64,000 bases of DNA from assembly GCF_000146165.2 (NCBI RefSeq), contig NC_004347.2, positions 4,759,029 to 4,823,028 of the forward strand. Reading direction: 5' to 3'. The first letter of the stretch is position 1; the number at the start of each line of letters is the position of its first letter. Below the pieces are notes generated by a model. The model was not told the DNA's origin. It saw only the letters and a list, made by a program, of their open reading frames with translations, and searched no databases. The position numbers were made by a program, and so were the translations under genes. The stretch comes from Shewanella oneidensis MR-1. Its GTDB lineage: Bacteria; Pseudomonadota; Gammaproteobacteria; Enterobacterales; Shewanellaceae. This document shows positions 7,969 to 16,997 of the stretch, one piece after another.

Positions 7969-9690
7969 ATGCGAACCGAAAACACTGCCACACTCAATCT
8001 CATGTGGGGCGCACTTATTCTGGAAGAATTAGCACGTCTTGGTGTGCAGCATGTCTGCATGGCACCAGGCTCACGCTCAACCCCGTTAACTCTCGCTGCG
8101 GCAAAGCAAACCAAGCTGAAACGTCATTTGCATTTCGATGAGCGCGGCTTAGGTTTTATGGCGCTTGGATTAGCGAAAGCCAGCTCTGCGCCCGTAGCCA
8201 TTATTACCACCTCTGGCACGGCCGTCGCTAACCTATATCCTGCAATAGTCGAAGCCTGGCTCACCCATGTACCTTTAATTGTCCTCAGTGGTGACAGACC
8301 GCCAGAATTACTCGGCTGCGGCGCCAATCAAGCGATTGTTCAACCGGCAATTTTTGCCAATTACGCTCAGCAGGTAAACCTGCCGACGCCCGATGCACAC
8401 ATCGCGCCGCAGATGTTACTCACCACGCTTGATGAAGCCGTGGCCAATCAAACACGCCCAGTTCATATCAACTGTATGTACCGCGAGCCGCTGTATCCGA
8501 GTGAATTAACTGCCACAATTCTCGATAGTGAATCGCCGTACCTCAAGCCGCTACAAACGTGGCTGCAACAGGCACGCCCTTACACTATCTATGGCAAGCG
8601 TGAACAATTAAGCCACCCGAGCGAAGATGCCATTATGCGCTTCGTCCACGGTAAAGGGGTGATCATCGCGGGCACGCTAACACCCGAGCAAGATCCACAG
8701 CAACTCATCGCGCTATCGCAAAAAATTGGCTGGCCACTACTGACCGATGCTCAGTCCCAACTGCGACAACACCCTGCGGCGATTGGCAATATCGATCAAT
8801 TGCTACAACATCCCAAGGCACGCAATCTATTACAGGAAGCCGATCGCGTACTGGTATTTGGTGGACGATTACTGTCGAAGCGTTTAATTGCTTATCTTGC
8901 CGAGCAAAACTGGCACAGTTACTGGCAAGTGCTGCCGCAGCAAGATAGGCTCGACCCAAGCCATAATGCGAAACACATCTGGCACGCCAATGCCGCCCAA
9001 TTTGCTCAACTTAATTGGTATCGCTCCTCTTCGGCCAATTGGGCGAATACCCTAATCACCTATAACGATGACTTGCATCACTTATTTGTGCGCAATATCG
9101 ATCAGGGTGAATTTGGGGAAGCTCAGGTTATCCGCGCGATAGCCAATACGCGGCCACTCGAGCAGCAACTGTTTATTGGCAATAGTCTACCAGTGCGTTT
9201 ATACGATATGTACGCGCCGGTGAGCTGTTGCACAGCAACCACTTATACTAACCGCGGCGCATCGGGAATCGATGGCTTACTGGCCACCGCCTGCGGTATT
9301 GCTGCCCACCAAGGTAAACCGACCAGCTTGATTATTGGGGATTTATCCCAGTTGCATGATCTCAATTCCTTTGCCATCGCCCGCAGTTTAACCAGTCCTC
9401 TGGTGATTATTATCCTCAACAACGATGGCGGTAATATCTTTAATCTTTTGCCCGTCCCCAATGAGGAGCTGCGCAGCGACTACTATCGTTTAAGCCATGG
9501 TTTAGAGTTTGGTTATGCCGCCGCTATGTTTAATCTTCCCTATAATCAAGTGGATAACTTAGCCGATTTTCAAACCTGTTATAACGAAGCGCTGGATTTT
9601 CAGGGTGCTTCTGTCATCGAAGTCACCGTTAGCCAACACCAAGCCAGCGAGCAGATCGCCGCGCTCAATCTATGGGTAAAACAAAGCTAA
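7969..9690 (+). CDS. menD: MenD, SEPHCHC synthase (menaquinone synthesis)
   Basis: 573 residues, a normal length for MenD. It is a thiamine-diphosphate enzyme that joins isochorismate and 2-oxoglutarate in the first committed step of menaquinone synthesis. The N-terminal pyrimidine domain starts [20 protein letters not shown] with the [13 protein letters not shown] motif. The C-terminal cofactor domain has [15 protein letters not shown] followed by the [11 protein letters not shown] segment that binds the diphosphate through Mg2+. It is the first gene of menD-menH-menC-menE. Menaquinone feeds CymA, encoded 17 kb away, so this operon underlies anaerobic respiration here. Confidence 0.97.
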   Translation: MRTENTATLNLMWGALILEELARLGVQHVCMAPGSRSTPLTLAAAKQTKLKRHLHFDERGLGFMALGLAKASSAPVAIITTSGTAVANLYPAIVEAWLTHVPLIVLSGDRPPELLGCGANQAIVQPAIFANYAQQVNLPTPDAHIAPQMLLTTLDEAVANQTRPVHINCMYREPLYPSELTATILDSESPYLKPLQTWLQQARPYTIYGKREQLSHPSEDAIMRFVHGKGVIIAGTLTPEQDPQQLIALSQKIGWPLLTDAQSQLRQHPAAIGNIDQLLQHPKARNLLQEADRVLVFGGRLLSKRLIAYLAEQNWHSYWQVLPQQDRLDPSHNAKHIWHANAAQFAQLNWYRSSSANWANTLITYNDDLHHLFVRNIDQGEFGEAQVIRAIANTRPLEQQLFIGNSLPVRLYDMYAPVSCCTATTYTNRGASGIDGLLATACGIAAHQGKPTSLIIGDLSQLHDLNSFAIARSLTSPLVIIILNNDGGNIFNLLPVPNEELRSDYYRLSHGLEFGYAAAMFNLPYNQVDNLADFQTCYNEALDFQGASVIEVTVSQHQASEQIAALNLWVKQS

Positions 9691-10490
9691 TGTCAACGCT
9701 GGCCCGTTACGGGGAAGTCTCGCAGCCAAACTTGGTCCTGATCCATGGTTTTTTAGGATCTAAGGCCGATTGGCTGCCTCTAATCCCTCAACTCAGCCAG
9801 CATTTTCACTGTATCTGCCTCGATTTACCCGGCCACGGCGACAATCAACCAGAAATCGCATCAATGCTCACTAATGGCTTCGACTTTTGTGTCCAAGACA
9901 TTATCAACCGCCTCGATCGCCTCGGTATTGAAGCGTTTTACCTCTATGGGTATTCCCTCGGAGGCCGTATTGCCTTGCATCTTGCCAAGGCTTACCCCAA
10001 TCGCGTGTTGAGTTTATGGCTAGAATCCTGTCATCCTGGGCTGACTAATACCGAAGAACAAGCCGCGCGCAGTAAGAACGACCAACTGTGGGCTAAACGG
10101 CTACACAGCTTAAGTAGCAGGGATTTTTTGCAGCTTTGGTATCAACAGGCCGTTTTTGCCGATATGTCAGACAATGTGCGCAATACCTTGATAGCAAAAC
10201 GAGCGGCGCAGCTTGACCAACATCCTAAGCACGCACTCAAACATATCTTTTTGGCGACTTCACTTGCCCGCCAAGCTTCACTTTGGGATCTACCAGCAAA
10301 CCTTGCCTGCGAGAGCCATTTTTTTGCAGGCAGCCAAGATGCTAAATTCACTGCGATCGCAAAGGAGTGGCAAGCCAAACAACCTATAATCTTGCATAGG
10401 ATTGAGCAGGCTGGACATAACATACATCAAGCCAATCCTGCCGGATTACTGGCCTGTATAAGAAGTTTTTTCGTCGAGCGCTTGCCTTAG
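9690..10490 (+). CDS. menH: MenH, SHCHC synthase
   Basis: An alpha/beta-hydrolase of 266 residues from the ATG at 9690, whose A is the last base of the menD stop (TAATG), so translation is probably coupled. An in-frame ATG at 9672 would add six residues. MenH removes pyruvate from SEPHCHC. Visible are the oxyanion-hole region IHGFLGS, the nucleophile elbow GYSLGGR (Ser about 89 from this start) and the C-terminal His in EQAGHNIHQ. Position between menD and menC supports the assignment over other hydrolases of this fold. Confidence 0.9.
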   Translation: MSTLARYGEVSQPNLVLIHGFLGSKADWLPLIPQLSQHFHCICLDLPGHGDNQPEIASMLTNGFDFCVQDIINRLDRLGIEAFYLYGYSLGGRIALHLAKAYPNRVLSLWLESCHPGLTNTEEQAARSKNDQLWAKRLHSLSSRDFLQLWYQQAVFADMSDNVRNTLIAKRAAQLDQHPKHALKHIFLATSLARQASLWDLPANLACESHFFAGSQDAKFTAIAKEWQAKQPIILHRIEQAGHNIHQANPAGLLACIRSFFVERLP

Positions 10491-10540
10491 ATATACACGC
10501 AAACAGACCGCCTTTAAATCGATAAAGCGTTAAGGAAAAT

Positions 10541-11665
10541 ATGATCTTAACTTCACTTAGCTTGTATTTATATCGCCTGCCCTTAGACAGCTTTTTGCCT
10601 GTGGGCAAACAACGCATTGACCATAGAAAAGGCTTAGTGCTGCAAGCCAAGGCCACTGCTGACGGTGAAGTTTGCGACACCGAAATATCCAATGCTGAAG
10701 TGACTGACAGTGAAGTCACTGAGGGTGAAGTGAAGGAGTCCCATGTTGAAATCGCGCCACTCTCAGGGTTCGATATCGACCAACAGCCATTATCCGGCTT
10801 TAGCCGCGAAAGCCTCGATGAAGTACAGCAAGCCTTAACAGTGTTATTACCCAAGCTGCAAAACCAATCTATTGATTGCTTGCTCGAGCAGGCCGAAGCG
10901 AGTCCCTATCCATCCATTGCCTTTGGCTTAAGCCTATTGCATGCCAAACTCAGCGGAAAACTCGATGCGGTGCGCCCACTCACCACCGCTGTACCTTTAA
11001 TTTATCAACCAACTGATGCGCCTAAAGCTGAATTAATAGCAAAAATTGCCAGCCTCAAACCTAGTGTGCGCTCAGTTAAAGTGAAGGTTGCACAAACCTC
11101 CATGGAAGATGAGTTGAGTTTGATTTATGGCATCTTAAGCCAAAGGCCCGATCTCAAGCTGCGCTTAGATGCCAATTGCGGATTTAGTCTAGAACAGGCC
11201 CTCGACTTTGCCGCCTGCTTGCCACTAGATAGCATTGAATACATTGAAGAACCTTGCCAACATCCGCAGGATAATCACACTCTGTATCGCGCCATTCCAC
11301 TGCCCTACGCCTTAGATGAATCCCTCAATGATCCCGATTATCAATTTGTGATGCATGAGGGACTCACGGCGCTCATCATCAAACCCATGCTACTGGGCAG
11401 TATCGAAAAACTTCAGCGCCTTATCGATGAAGCCCACAACCATGGCGTGCGCTGTATCTTAAGTTCCAGCCTTGAAAGCAGTTTAGGCATCAATGATTTG
11501 GCCCATTTAGCCGCCATACTAACGCCCGATGAAATCCCCGGGCTTGATACCTTAACGGCCTTTAGTCAAGACTTATTAGTCCCATCGGGCAAACTACAAT
11601 GTCTTACGCTTCAATGCCTGACACTGAATCAACTCGAACGAGTCGCCAGCACTGTACAGGATTGA
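10541..11665 (+). CDS. menC: MenC, o-succinylbenzoate synthase with repeat-expanded N-terminal region
   Basis: 374 residues, enolase superfamily; it dehydrates SHCHC to o-succinylbenzoate. Catalytic residues are in place: Lys180/Lys182 (SVKVKV), metal ligands Asp210 (LDAN), Glu237 (IEEPC) and Asp259 (ALDES), and Lys281 (IIKP). E. coli MenC has 320 residues. The excess lies mostly at residues about 41-70, where five-residue units xxEVx (DGEVC, DTEIS, NAEVT, DSEVT, EGEVK) are inserted, plus a duplicated PLSGF at 73-77 and 83-87. The insertion falls in a loop before the conserved PLSGF, so activity is probably kept. AAGGAAA precedes the ATG. Confidence 0.93.
   Translation: MILTSLSLYLYRLPLDSFLPVGKQRIDHRKGLVLQAKATADGEVCDTEISNAEVTDSEVTEGEVKESHVEIAPLSGFDIDQQPLSGFSRESLDEVQQALTVLLPKLQNQSIDCLLEQAEASPYPSIAFGLSLLHAKLSGKLDAVRPLTTAVPLIYQPTDAPKAELIAKIASLKPSVRSVKVKVAQTSMEDELSLIYGILSQRPDLKLRLDANCGFSLEQALDFAACLPLDSIEYIEEPCQHPQDNHTLYRAIPLPYALDESLNDPDYQFVMHEGLTALIIKPMLLGSIEKLQRLIDEAHNHGVRCILSSSLESSLGINDLAHLAAILTPDEIPGLDTLTAFSQDLLVPSGKLQCLTLQCLTLNQLERVASTVQD
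10661..10750 (+). repeat. Degenerate 15-bp repeats inside menC
   Basis: Consecutive 15-nt units of the form GA(C/G)-NNT-GAA-GT(N)-NNN encode acidic pentapeptides xxEVx. At least five units are recognisable (DGEVC, DTEIS, NAEVT, DSEVT, EGEVK). Divergence among units suggests an old expansion. Confidence 0.7.
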
Positions 11666-11672
11666 TAAGCAG

Positions 11673-13118
11673 ATGACTGATAGCCATGCCGATAAGATGG
11701 TTTCACCACTAGAGATTTCACCAATGCGAATCTCGCCATTACATAGTGCCGCGCTCACGTTCCCTGAGCAAACGGCGGTTAAGTGCAATGGACAAGACAT
11801 CAGCTACGCTAGCTTAAGCCAAATGGTACTGGGATTGGGTGAGCAACTCACGCGCATTGGAATTCGCCAAGGCCAACCTCTAGCTTGTATCAGTCGTAAT
11901 AATCTAGAGATGATTTGCCTCTATTGGGCCTGTATCGATATTGGCGCCATCTTTTTCCCGATCTCGCCACGTTTTCCACTGGCGCAAGTTCAAGGTCTTA
12001 TCGATAGCCACCAGATCCCCTGCTATTGGAGCGAAACAGAACTTGGTTTAACAGGTTGCACTCAACTCAGCCTAGATGTTGCTCAAATTAGTACGACACC
12101 AGCCAAAACCGTTGATATTCAGCGCCCTTGTAATGTGATTTTAACCTCTGGCTCCAGTGGTTTTCCCAAGGCTGCCGTACACAATCTGGCTAATCATATT
12201 GCCAATGCCGAGGGCGCCCGTAGCCTAATCCCGCTAATCAAAGGTGATGCTTGGTTGCTGTCGTTACCGCTGTTTCATATTGGTGGCCTTGCGATTCTCA
12301 ACCGCTGCGCCTTAGTCGCGGCAATAGTGGTATTACCCGAGTCGAATCTCGCTTTACAAGAACAAGTCGAGCGCGATGCATTAACCCATATATCCCTCGT
12401 GCCGACCCAGTTACTCAACTTGCTCGCCGACAAACAGGCTTCGCTCACCAGTATTAAAGCCCTACTACTCGGCGGCGGCGCCGTTTCTATCGATTTACTG
12501 AAACAGCTCGAACAGCGGCATATTGCCAGCTTTACCAGCTACGGCATGACCGAGATGGGCTCGCAAATCACCACGGGCCCTGCGCTCAGCGATGGCACGA
12601 GTGGCAAATTACTCCCAAGGCGTGAGCTTAAAATTGTCGATGACGTAATTTGGGTACGGGGTGAATGCTTATTTATGGGCTATCTCACTGAAAACGGAAT
12701 CGAAAAGCCACTCGATGCTGATAGTTGGTTTTATACCAAAGACAAAGGCGAATGGGATGCTAACGGTAATCTTAAGATTCTCGGCCGCGTCGATAATATG
12801 TTTATCTGCGGCGGTGAAAACATTCAGCCTGAAGAGATTGAAGCGGCGCTCAAACTGCATCCACTAATTGATGAGGCGATTGTCTTTCCTCAGCCTGACA
12901 TCACCTACGGCCAACTCCCCGCCGCCATAATCCGCGGCAACATTATTCGCGGTAACACTAGCCAAGATATGAGCACAATAGAGAAACAACTCGAGCAGTT
13001 TCTCGCCGATAAAATAGCTCGCTTTAAAAGACCGCGCCGCTATTACCCTTGGCCAGAAAATGCCGAGCAAATAGGCTTAAAAGTGAATAGACAACTTATT
13101 ATTAAGCTAGCCATATAA
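11673..13118 (+). CDS. menE: MenE, o-succinylbenzoate-CoA ligase
   Basis: 481 residues, ANL (AMP-binding) superfamily. It activates o-succinylbenzoate with ATP and CoA. Motifs: the P-loop-like ILTSGSSGFPKAAVHN (about 155-170), the adenine-binding SYGMTEMGS (about 290), WFYTKDKGEWD with the ribose-binding Asp, and the hinge region LGRVDNMFICGGENI. It starts 7 nt after menC and ends the operon. Right after it the IS-rich zone begins, with the EAL remnant 43 nt away on the other strand. Confidence 0.95.
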   Translation: MTDSHADKMVSPLEISPMRISPLHSAALTFPEQTAVKCNGQDISYASLSQMVLGLGEQLTRIGIRQGQPLACISRNNLEMICLYWACIDIGAIFFPISPRFPLAQVQGLIDSHQIPCYWSETELGLTGCTQLSLDVAQISTTPAKTVDIQRPCNVILTSGSSGFPKAAVHNLANHIANAEGARSLIPLIKGDAWLLSLPLFHIGGLAILNRCALVAAIVVLPESNLALQEQVERDALTHISLVPTQLLNLLADKQASLTSIKALLLGGGAVSIDLLKQLEQRHIASFTSYGMTEMGSQITTGPALSDGTSGKLLPRRELKIVDDVIWVRGECLFMGYLTENGIEKPLDADSWFYTKDKGEWDANGNLKILGRVDNMFICGGENIQPEEIEAALKLHPLIDEAIVFPQPDITYGQLPAAIIRGNIIRGNTSQDMSTIEKQLEQFLADKIARFKRPRRYYPWPENAEQIGLKVNRQLIIKLAI

Positions 13119-13161
13119 TCAATCTTGGCAATGATGTCTGAACACAGTGACGTAGTTTGTG

Positions 13162-13396
13162 TTAGACATCAGAATTCAGTCTGATAAAATTGTCACTTTC
13201 AATCGAGATAGGAAAAAAGCGTTGCACAAATGTCTGCTCATCAATCGGACGAGAAAAACAATAACCTTGTCCAACTGTGCAACCCAATTGCTGCAGCAAG
13301 GTCAACTGAGAGTTTGTTTCAATTCCCTCGATGACTAACTCCATTTTGAGTGCTTGAGATAAGGCTATTACACTCGAAATAGCAGCCTGACATCTA
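13162..13396 (-). pseudogene. C-terminal remnant of an EAL-domain protein, cut by IS630
   Basis: Reading from the IS630 end, the minus strand encodes CQAAISSVIALSQALKMEL, VIEGIET, and QLGCTVGQGYCFSRPI, which is the end of an EAL (c-di-GMP phosphodiesterase) domain including the conserved EGIET and GQGYCFSRP. The catalytic EVL/EAL and metal-binding parts are missing. The frame runs into the IS630 terminal repeat at 13397. The missing part is not found on the other side of the IS630 element, where a fimbrial gene lies, so the gene has lost its 5' part and is dead. Confidence 0.8.
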
Positions 13397-14548
13397 AATA
13401 GCTGTTCCAAATAGTAGATCAAAGGAAGGGAACTCAGTCCTGTTTGAGCGATCTGATCTATCGCCAAACAAACCCACCACTCGCCGAGGACTGAGAATGG
13501 CCATCTTACCACCACTTTGTCGCGCAGAGCGCAAACAACTACAGAAATTGCTCCATAAAACCAAGGATAAGCATTTCGCCCGACGTCTTATCGCTATGCT
13601 GATGCTGCATCAAGGGCAGTCGATTACCGACGTTCATCATGCTACTGGTGCTGCACGCTCCAGTATTGGTCGTTGGTTAGCTTGGTACACCGAAAGCGGC
13701 GTTGATGGGCTTAAATCCCTGACGCTGGGACGGCCAGCAATCTTACCCATAGACCCCATATTGCTCTGTCTATCTTTGCTTATTCAGCTATGCCCACAGG
13801 ACTTTGGCTATCAACGTAGCCGCTGGAGCAGCGAACTGCTTGCCATGGTGATTAATGCACAGCTTAAACTCAGCATCGCTGCATCAACCGTCCGTCGATT
13901 ACTACCCAAGGCGGGAATTGTCTGGCGCCGCTCAGCTCCGACATTGCGTATCAAAGACCCACACCAAGATGAGAAAATGGCCGAGATAAATCAGGCTCTT
14001 GAGCAGTGTTGCGTCGAACATCCGGTTTTCTATGAAGATGAAGTGGACATCGACTTGAACCCAAAAATCGGGGCAGATTGGATGCCAAAAGGTCAGCAAA
14101 AACGCGTTGTCACCCCAGGCAACAACCGTAAGCATTACATAGCAGGAGCCCTGCATGCCAGCACCGGAAAAGTGCTTTATGTGAGCAGCGATAGCAAAGC
14201 GTCAGAGCTGTTTATTGCCATGTTGGAGAAGCTTAAGCGTCATTACCGCAAAGCCAAAACCATCACGCTCATCCTAGACAATTACATTATTCATAAGAGC
14301 CGTAAGACCGTTGCTTGGCTCAAGCACAACCCCAAATTCAGATTATTGTTTCAACCGGTATACTCGCCGTGGGTCAACAAGATAGAGCGCTTGTGGCTCG
14401 CACTGCATGAAACGGTAACCCGCAATCACGCTTGCAGGAACATGCGGGAACTGCTTGGCATGGTATGGCATTTTATGGGAACCGTTTCCCCATTTCCTGG
14501 CTCCGGACACGGCACCGCGAAAATGTAGCAGTATTCGGATCAGCTATT
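13397..14548 (+). mobile_element. IS630-family insertion sequence
   Basis: Terminal inverted repeats: AATAGCTGTTCCAAATAGT (13397-13415) against AATAGCTGATCCGAATACT read inward from 14548, 16 of 19 matching. TA dinucleotides flank both ends (13395-13396, 14549-14550), as expected for this family's TA target. One complete transposase is inside. The two flanks do not rejoin into a single gene, so the element is also at a rearrangement point. Confidence 0.88.
13497..14528 (+). CDS. IS630-family transposase
   Basis: 343 residues. The N-terminus has a two-part helix-turn-helix region (SITDVHHATGAARSSIGRWL), and the C-terminal half is a DDE domain: an acidic YEDEVDIDL near 180, LILDNYIIHKS near 260, and the final Glu in PVYSPWVNKIERLW near 295. 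This matches IS630/Tc1-type enzymes, which cut and paste at TA sites. It looks full length and is preceded by GAGGACTGAGA before the ATG, so it may be active. The last ~20 residues are the family's less conserved tail. Confidence 0.92.
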   Translation: MAILPPLCRAERKQLQKLLHKTKDKHFARRLIAMLMLHQGQSITDVHHATGAARSSIGRWLAWYTESGVDGLKSLTLGRPAILPIDPILLCLSLLIQLCPQDFGYQRSRWSSELLAMVINAQLKLSIAASTVRRLLPKAGIVWRRSAPTLRIKDPHQDEKMAEINQALEQCCVEHPVFYEDEVDIDLNPKIGADWMPKGQQKRVVTPGNNRKHYIAGALHASTGKVLYVSSDSKASELFIAMLEKLKRHYRKAKTITLILDNYIIHKSRKTVAWLKHNPKFRLLFQPVYSPWVNKIERLWLALHETVTRNHACRNMRELLGMVWHFMGTVSPFPGSGHGTAKM

Positions 14549-14560
14549 TAGAGGAATAGA

Positions 14561-15121
14561 TTATAAATATTGGATAGAATAAGTCACTGTACTTTGTATT
14601 GAGCCCGCGGTTGCAATACCCGTTGCAATGTATTGAACCGCGTATGGAAGCACTCCCGCTCCCGTACCATCACCATTACTGATATACACGTTTCCACTAA
14701 AAATCAACTGTTCAAAACCATCACCCACTTTGATTGGTGCGCCAACTCCGTCGACATTATCCAATAATTGCAAACGCACATTAGTTGCATCACCGCGGTT
14801 GATTAGTTGCCCAGAGATGGGCTCTACATCGGCTCCCCCTTCAAAAAAAGCTTTCGCACCATTGGCCAAACCTTGGCAATTACTGAGGGTAATTTCAAAA
14901 TCAGTTCTACCAGCCACCTTACCCGGGGCATTCAATAAGCCTGCGGAAATGGTTGGCAGTGTCACAGTGGCAACAGCTGGACTTACCACACCATCCACTG
15001 AAACTGTGCAAGTTTGATCTACTAGATGCCCGTCGAATTTAATGGTGCCATCTGCGGCATGGGTAATACTAGCAAGTAACACCACAACAATAACAAGGAC
15101 AAACTTAATTACAGATGTCAT
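14561..15121 (-). CDS. Orphan type 1-like fimbrial (pilin) subunit
   Basis: 186 residues with a signal peptide (about 1-22, cut after SITHA) and a chaperone-usher pilin fold: a cysteine pair at about 38 and 82, a hydrophobic core, and the C-terminal VTYSIQYL donor-strand pattern with the penultimate aromatic residue. Pilins need a chaperone and an usher; neither is encoded here, and both sides are IS elements or remnants. It is probably the last intact part of a fimbrial locus, unless an unlinked chaperone-usher pair serves it. The stop lies 10 nt from the IS630 flank. A repeated promoter-like motif lies about 100 nt upstream (15220-15239). Confidence 0.8.
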   Translation of the reverse strand: MTSVIKFVLVIVVVLLASITHAADGTIKFDGHLVDQTCTVSVDGVVSPAVATVTLPTISAGLLNAPGKVAGRTDFEITLSNCQGLANGAKAFFEGGADVEPISGQLINRGDATNVRLQLLDNVDGVGAPIKVGDGFEQLIFSGNVYISNGDGTGAGVLPYAVQYIATGIATAGSIQSTVTYSIQYL

Positions 15122-15513
15122 AACAAACCTTAAATGATTAAATGCTATTTAACCCAATAAAACACCTACCTCTTAAGAGGTATTATCTTCTTGTGGTTAC
15201 ATATCAAATAGCATAAACACTGTAGGAAATTACTGATATTCAATCCGCTGACATCAACTCATCTGCAGCTTGATAGATAATTACAAGAACTCTTCGTTTT
15301 TCAGTGAGGAGGGAATAGATATGCCGCAATAAGGATTAATGATTTCGGATTTAATATAATAAATGATAAGGCACTATGCATGACACTACGCCGAAACATT
15401 GGTCACATCAGCACATTTTATTCATTGTACTGAGATGCAATTTACGGTGACAATCGTTCAAAAACACGCCAAAAAAAAGCATTTCTAGCTCTTTGCTAAA
15501 TACAATCTCAAAA
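15122..15513. other. Intergenic stretch upstream of the pilin gene
   Basis: 392 nt without a credible gene. It holds the ctgtaggaaattactgatat element (15220-15239) and the likely leader of the pilin gene. The rest is AT-rich and shows no hairpin or repeat that I can support. Confidence 0.6.
15220..15239 (-). promoter_or_regulatory. Repeated operator-like motif, copy 1 (pilin promoter)
   Basis: ctgtaggaaattactgatat on the + strand. On the coding (minus) strand it reads ATATCAGTAATTTCCTACAG, about 100 nt before the pilin ATG. The same core (CAGnnnTTTCCTACAG) recurs at 17133 and 18967. It is a partial dyad (TAGGAAA/TnnCTGA), like sites for NarL/LuxR-type response regulators. Confidence 0.55.
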
Positions 15514-15646
15514 TCAGTGCGACAAGCTAGGGCTAGAACGTTCAGAAACACTTGACAACGTTTGCATTACAGCGACAGAGCGTACATGCTCATCAACAGT
15601 TCGAACTGTCCTGTTTAATTCATGCTTTTGATTAACAGTGTACTGG

Positions 15647-16456
15647 TCAACCCAAACTGGACACTTTTACTTGAGAATTCTCAAACTCTACAGGTGACAG
15701 ATCGTTATTAGCAGAATGAAGTCGCTCCAAGTTGTAATATTTGATGTAAGCCGTCACATCTTGCTTCATAAACTCCCTTGTTGGTTGAGCAACTTTAAAA
15801 ATCCAATCGTGTTTCAAGCTACCAAAGAATCGCTCAACAACGGCATTATCCCAACACGCACCCACATCACCCATGCTGGCTCGGATACCATAGCTCGATA
15901 GCAGCCTACCGAATTGTTTACTGGTATATTGCGAGCCTCGGTCACTGTGAAATACCAGCCCTCGCGCTGGTTGTCGCAGGTTGTAGGCTTTTATTAATGC
16001 CTTGGATATCAAATCTGTGGTCATGCGTTTGTCTATGCGCCATCCCACAATCCGGCGTGAATATAAATCCATCACCACAGCTAAGTACATCCAGCCTTCA
16101 CCCGTCTTTAAATAGGTCACGTCACCCGCCCAGACCTGATTAGCCGATACTGGATTAAAGTTCATGTTTAACAGGTTATCAGCCACTGCATCTGAGTGTT
16201 TTCGCTGTGTCGTCACCTTGTAAGCACATCGCTGGGTTGCTTTGAGTCGAAGGCGGTGCATAATTTTACGAACGAGATAGCGACCAACCTGGTAGCCTTC
16301 CTTGCGCAATTTCTTCACCATTTCACGATTCCCTAAGCTGCCTCGACTTTGCTTAAATAGCTGTCGAACAAGGCGATAAAGCTTCAGTGTTTCAACGCTT
16401 ATCACGTTTGCAGGGCGTTTATGCCAATCGTAATAGCCTGACTTACTGACACTCAT
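15647..16456 (-). CDS. IS3-family transposase OrfB (DDE integrase)
   Basis: 269 residues from the first ATG, but normally made as the C-terminal part of an OrfAB fusion whose frame extends upstream to the slippage site near 16549. DDE residues are visible: WAGDVTYLKT (first Asp), VFHSDRGSQYTS (second Asp) and DNAVVERFFGSLKHD (Glu). The N-terminal SRGSLGNREMVKKLRKEGY helix region is typical of the HTH_21 part. It appears full length. Confidence 0.92.
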   Translation of the reverse strand: MSVSKSGYYDWHKRPANVISVETLKLYRLVRQLFKQSRGSLGNREMVKKLRKEGYQVGRYLVRKIMHRLRLKATQRCAYKVTTQRKHSDAVADNLLNMNFNPVSANQVWAGDVTYLKTGEGWMYLAVVMDLYSRRIVGWRIDKRMTTDLISKALIKAYNLRQPARGLVFHSDRGSQYTSKQFGRLLSSYGIRASMGDVGACWDNAVVERFFGSLKHDWIFKVAQPTREFMKQDVTAYIKYYNLERLHSANNDLSPVEFENSQVKVSSLG

Positions 16457-16515
16457 TACTCGACATAACAGTGTTATGGGAAACAGGTGAGATTGCAGTT
16501 TGATGAAACGAAATC

Positions 16516-16806
16516 TTACTTCATTTCTCTCGCAAAGAAGGCGCTTGCCTTTTTTAGAATTTCTTTTTCCATGCGTAATTCTTTGTTTTCTCTACGCAAT
16601 CGCTTCAACTCATCACGCTCAGACTCTTCTAAGGTGATGCCTTGTTGCAGGGCTTCGTGTTTTTCCTTCCAGTTGTAAAGCAGGCTCGTGCTAACTCCAA
16701 GAGACTTTGCCGCATCGGCAACGCTATAACCTTGCTCCAGCACCATCAAGACGGCTTCATCTTTAAATGCCTGCGGATAACTCTTATGTGATTTTTTCAG
16801 ACTCAT
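16516..16806 (-). CDS. IS3-family OrfA (HTH DNA-binding protein)
   Basis: 96 residues. The N-terminus has the HTH_8-type pattern (AFKDEAVLMVLEQGYSVADA, then LGVSTSLLYNWK), and the C-terminal half is a leucine-zipper-like helix (LKRLRRENKELRMEKEILKK). Near its end the codons CTA-AAA-AAG form the A6G slippery heptamer (plus-strand 16549-16555), used for -1 frameshifting to make the OrfAB transposase. Confidence 0.92.
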   Translation of the reverse strand: MSLKKSHKSYPQAFKDEAVLMVLEQGYSVADAAKSLGVSTSLLYNWKEKHEALQQGITLEESERDELKRLRRENKELRMEKEILKKASAFFAREMK

Positions 16807-16997
16807 ATAGACCTCTTAATTTATTGACCATACTGTCTCAAAATTAAGTGTCCGATGGGATTAGACCAGAACACAGCATTACAAAGCGCACATTTAAAAA
16901 GTTCATTACCAAATAGATTTACAGGCCGCTGTAAATCAGTATGAAACACTTGATTACAACAGGAACATATCCAAAAACCAAGATTTAAACCATCCAT

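Larger units (their letters stand above)
15644..16868 (-). mobile_element. IS3-family (IS150-like) insertion sequence
   Basis: The ends read TGGTC at both termini inward, with GGACACTT shared 15 nt further in (15 of 23 terminal positions match). It contains the two-frame orfA/orfB organisation. The 4-bp flanks are GTAC on the left and GAAC on the right, an imperfect duplication. The orfB stop codon lies within the left terminal repeat. It interrupts a small zinc-ribbon-like gene. Confidence 0.88.
15514..16997 (-). pseudogene. Small zinc-ribbon-like gene split by the IS3 element
   Basis: On the minus strand an ATG at 16997, with GAGGT 7 nt upstream, opens a 43-codon frame: MDGLNLGFWICSCCNQVF, a middle segment, then FKCALCNAVF, ending at the IS3 boundary. 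On the far side of the IS3 the frame continues with YTVNQKHELNRTVRTVDEHV and ends SSPSLSH-stop at 15514. Removing the element and one copy of the 4-bp flank (GTTC/GTAC) joins the halves in frame to an 84-residue protein with C11/C13/C14 and C36/C39, a probable zinc ribbon. I do not recognise the family. A repeated promoter-like motif lies about 135 nt upstream. Confidence 0.65.
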
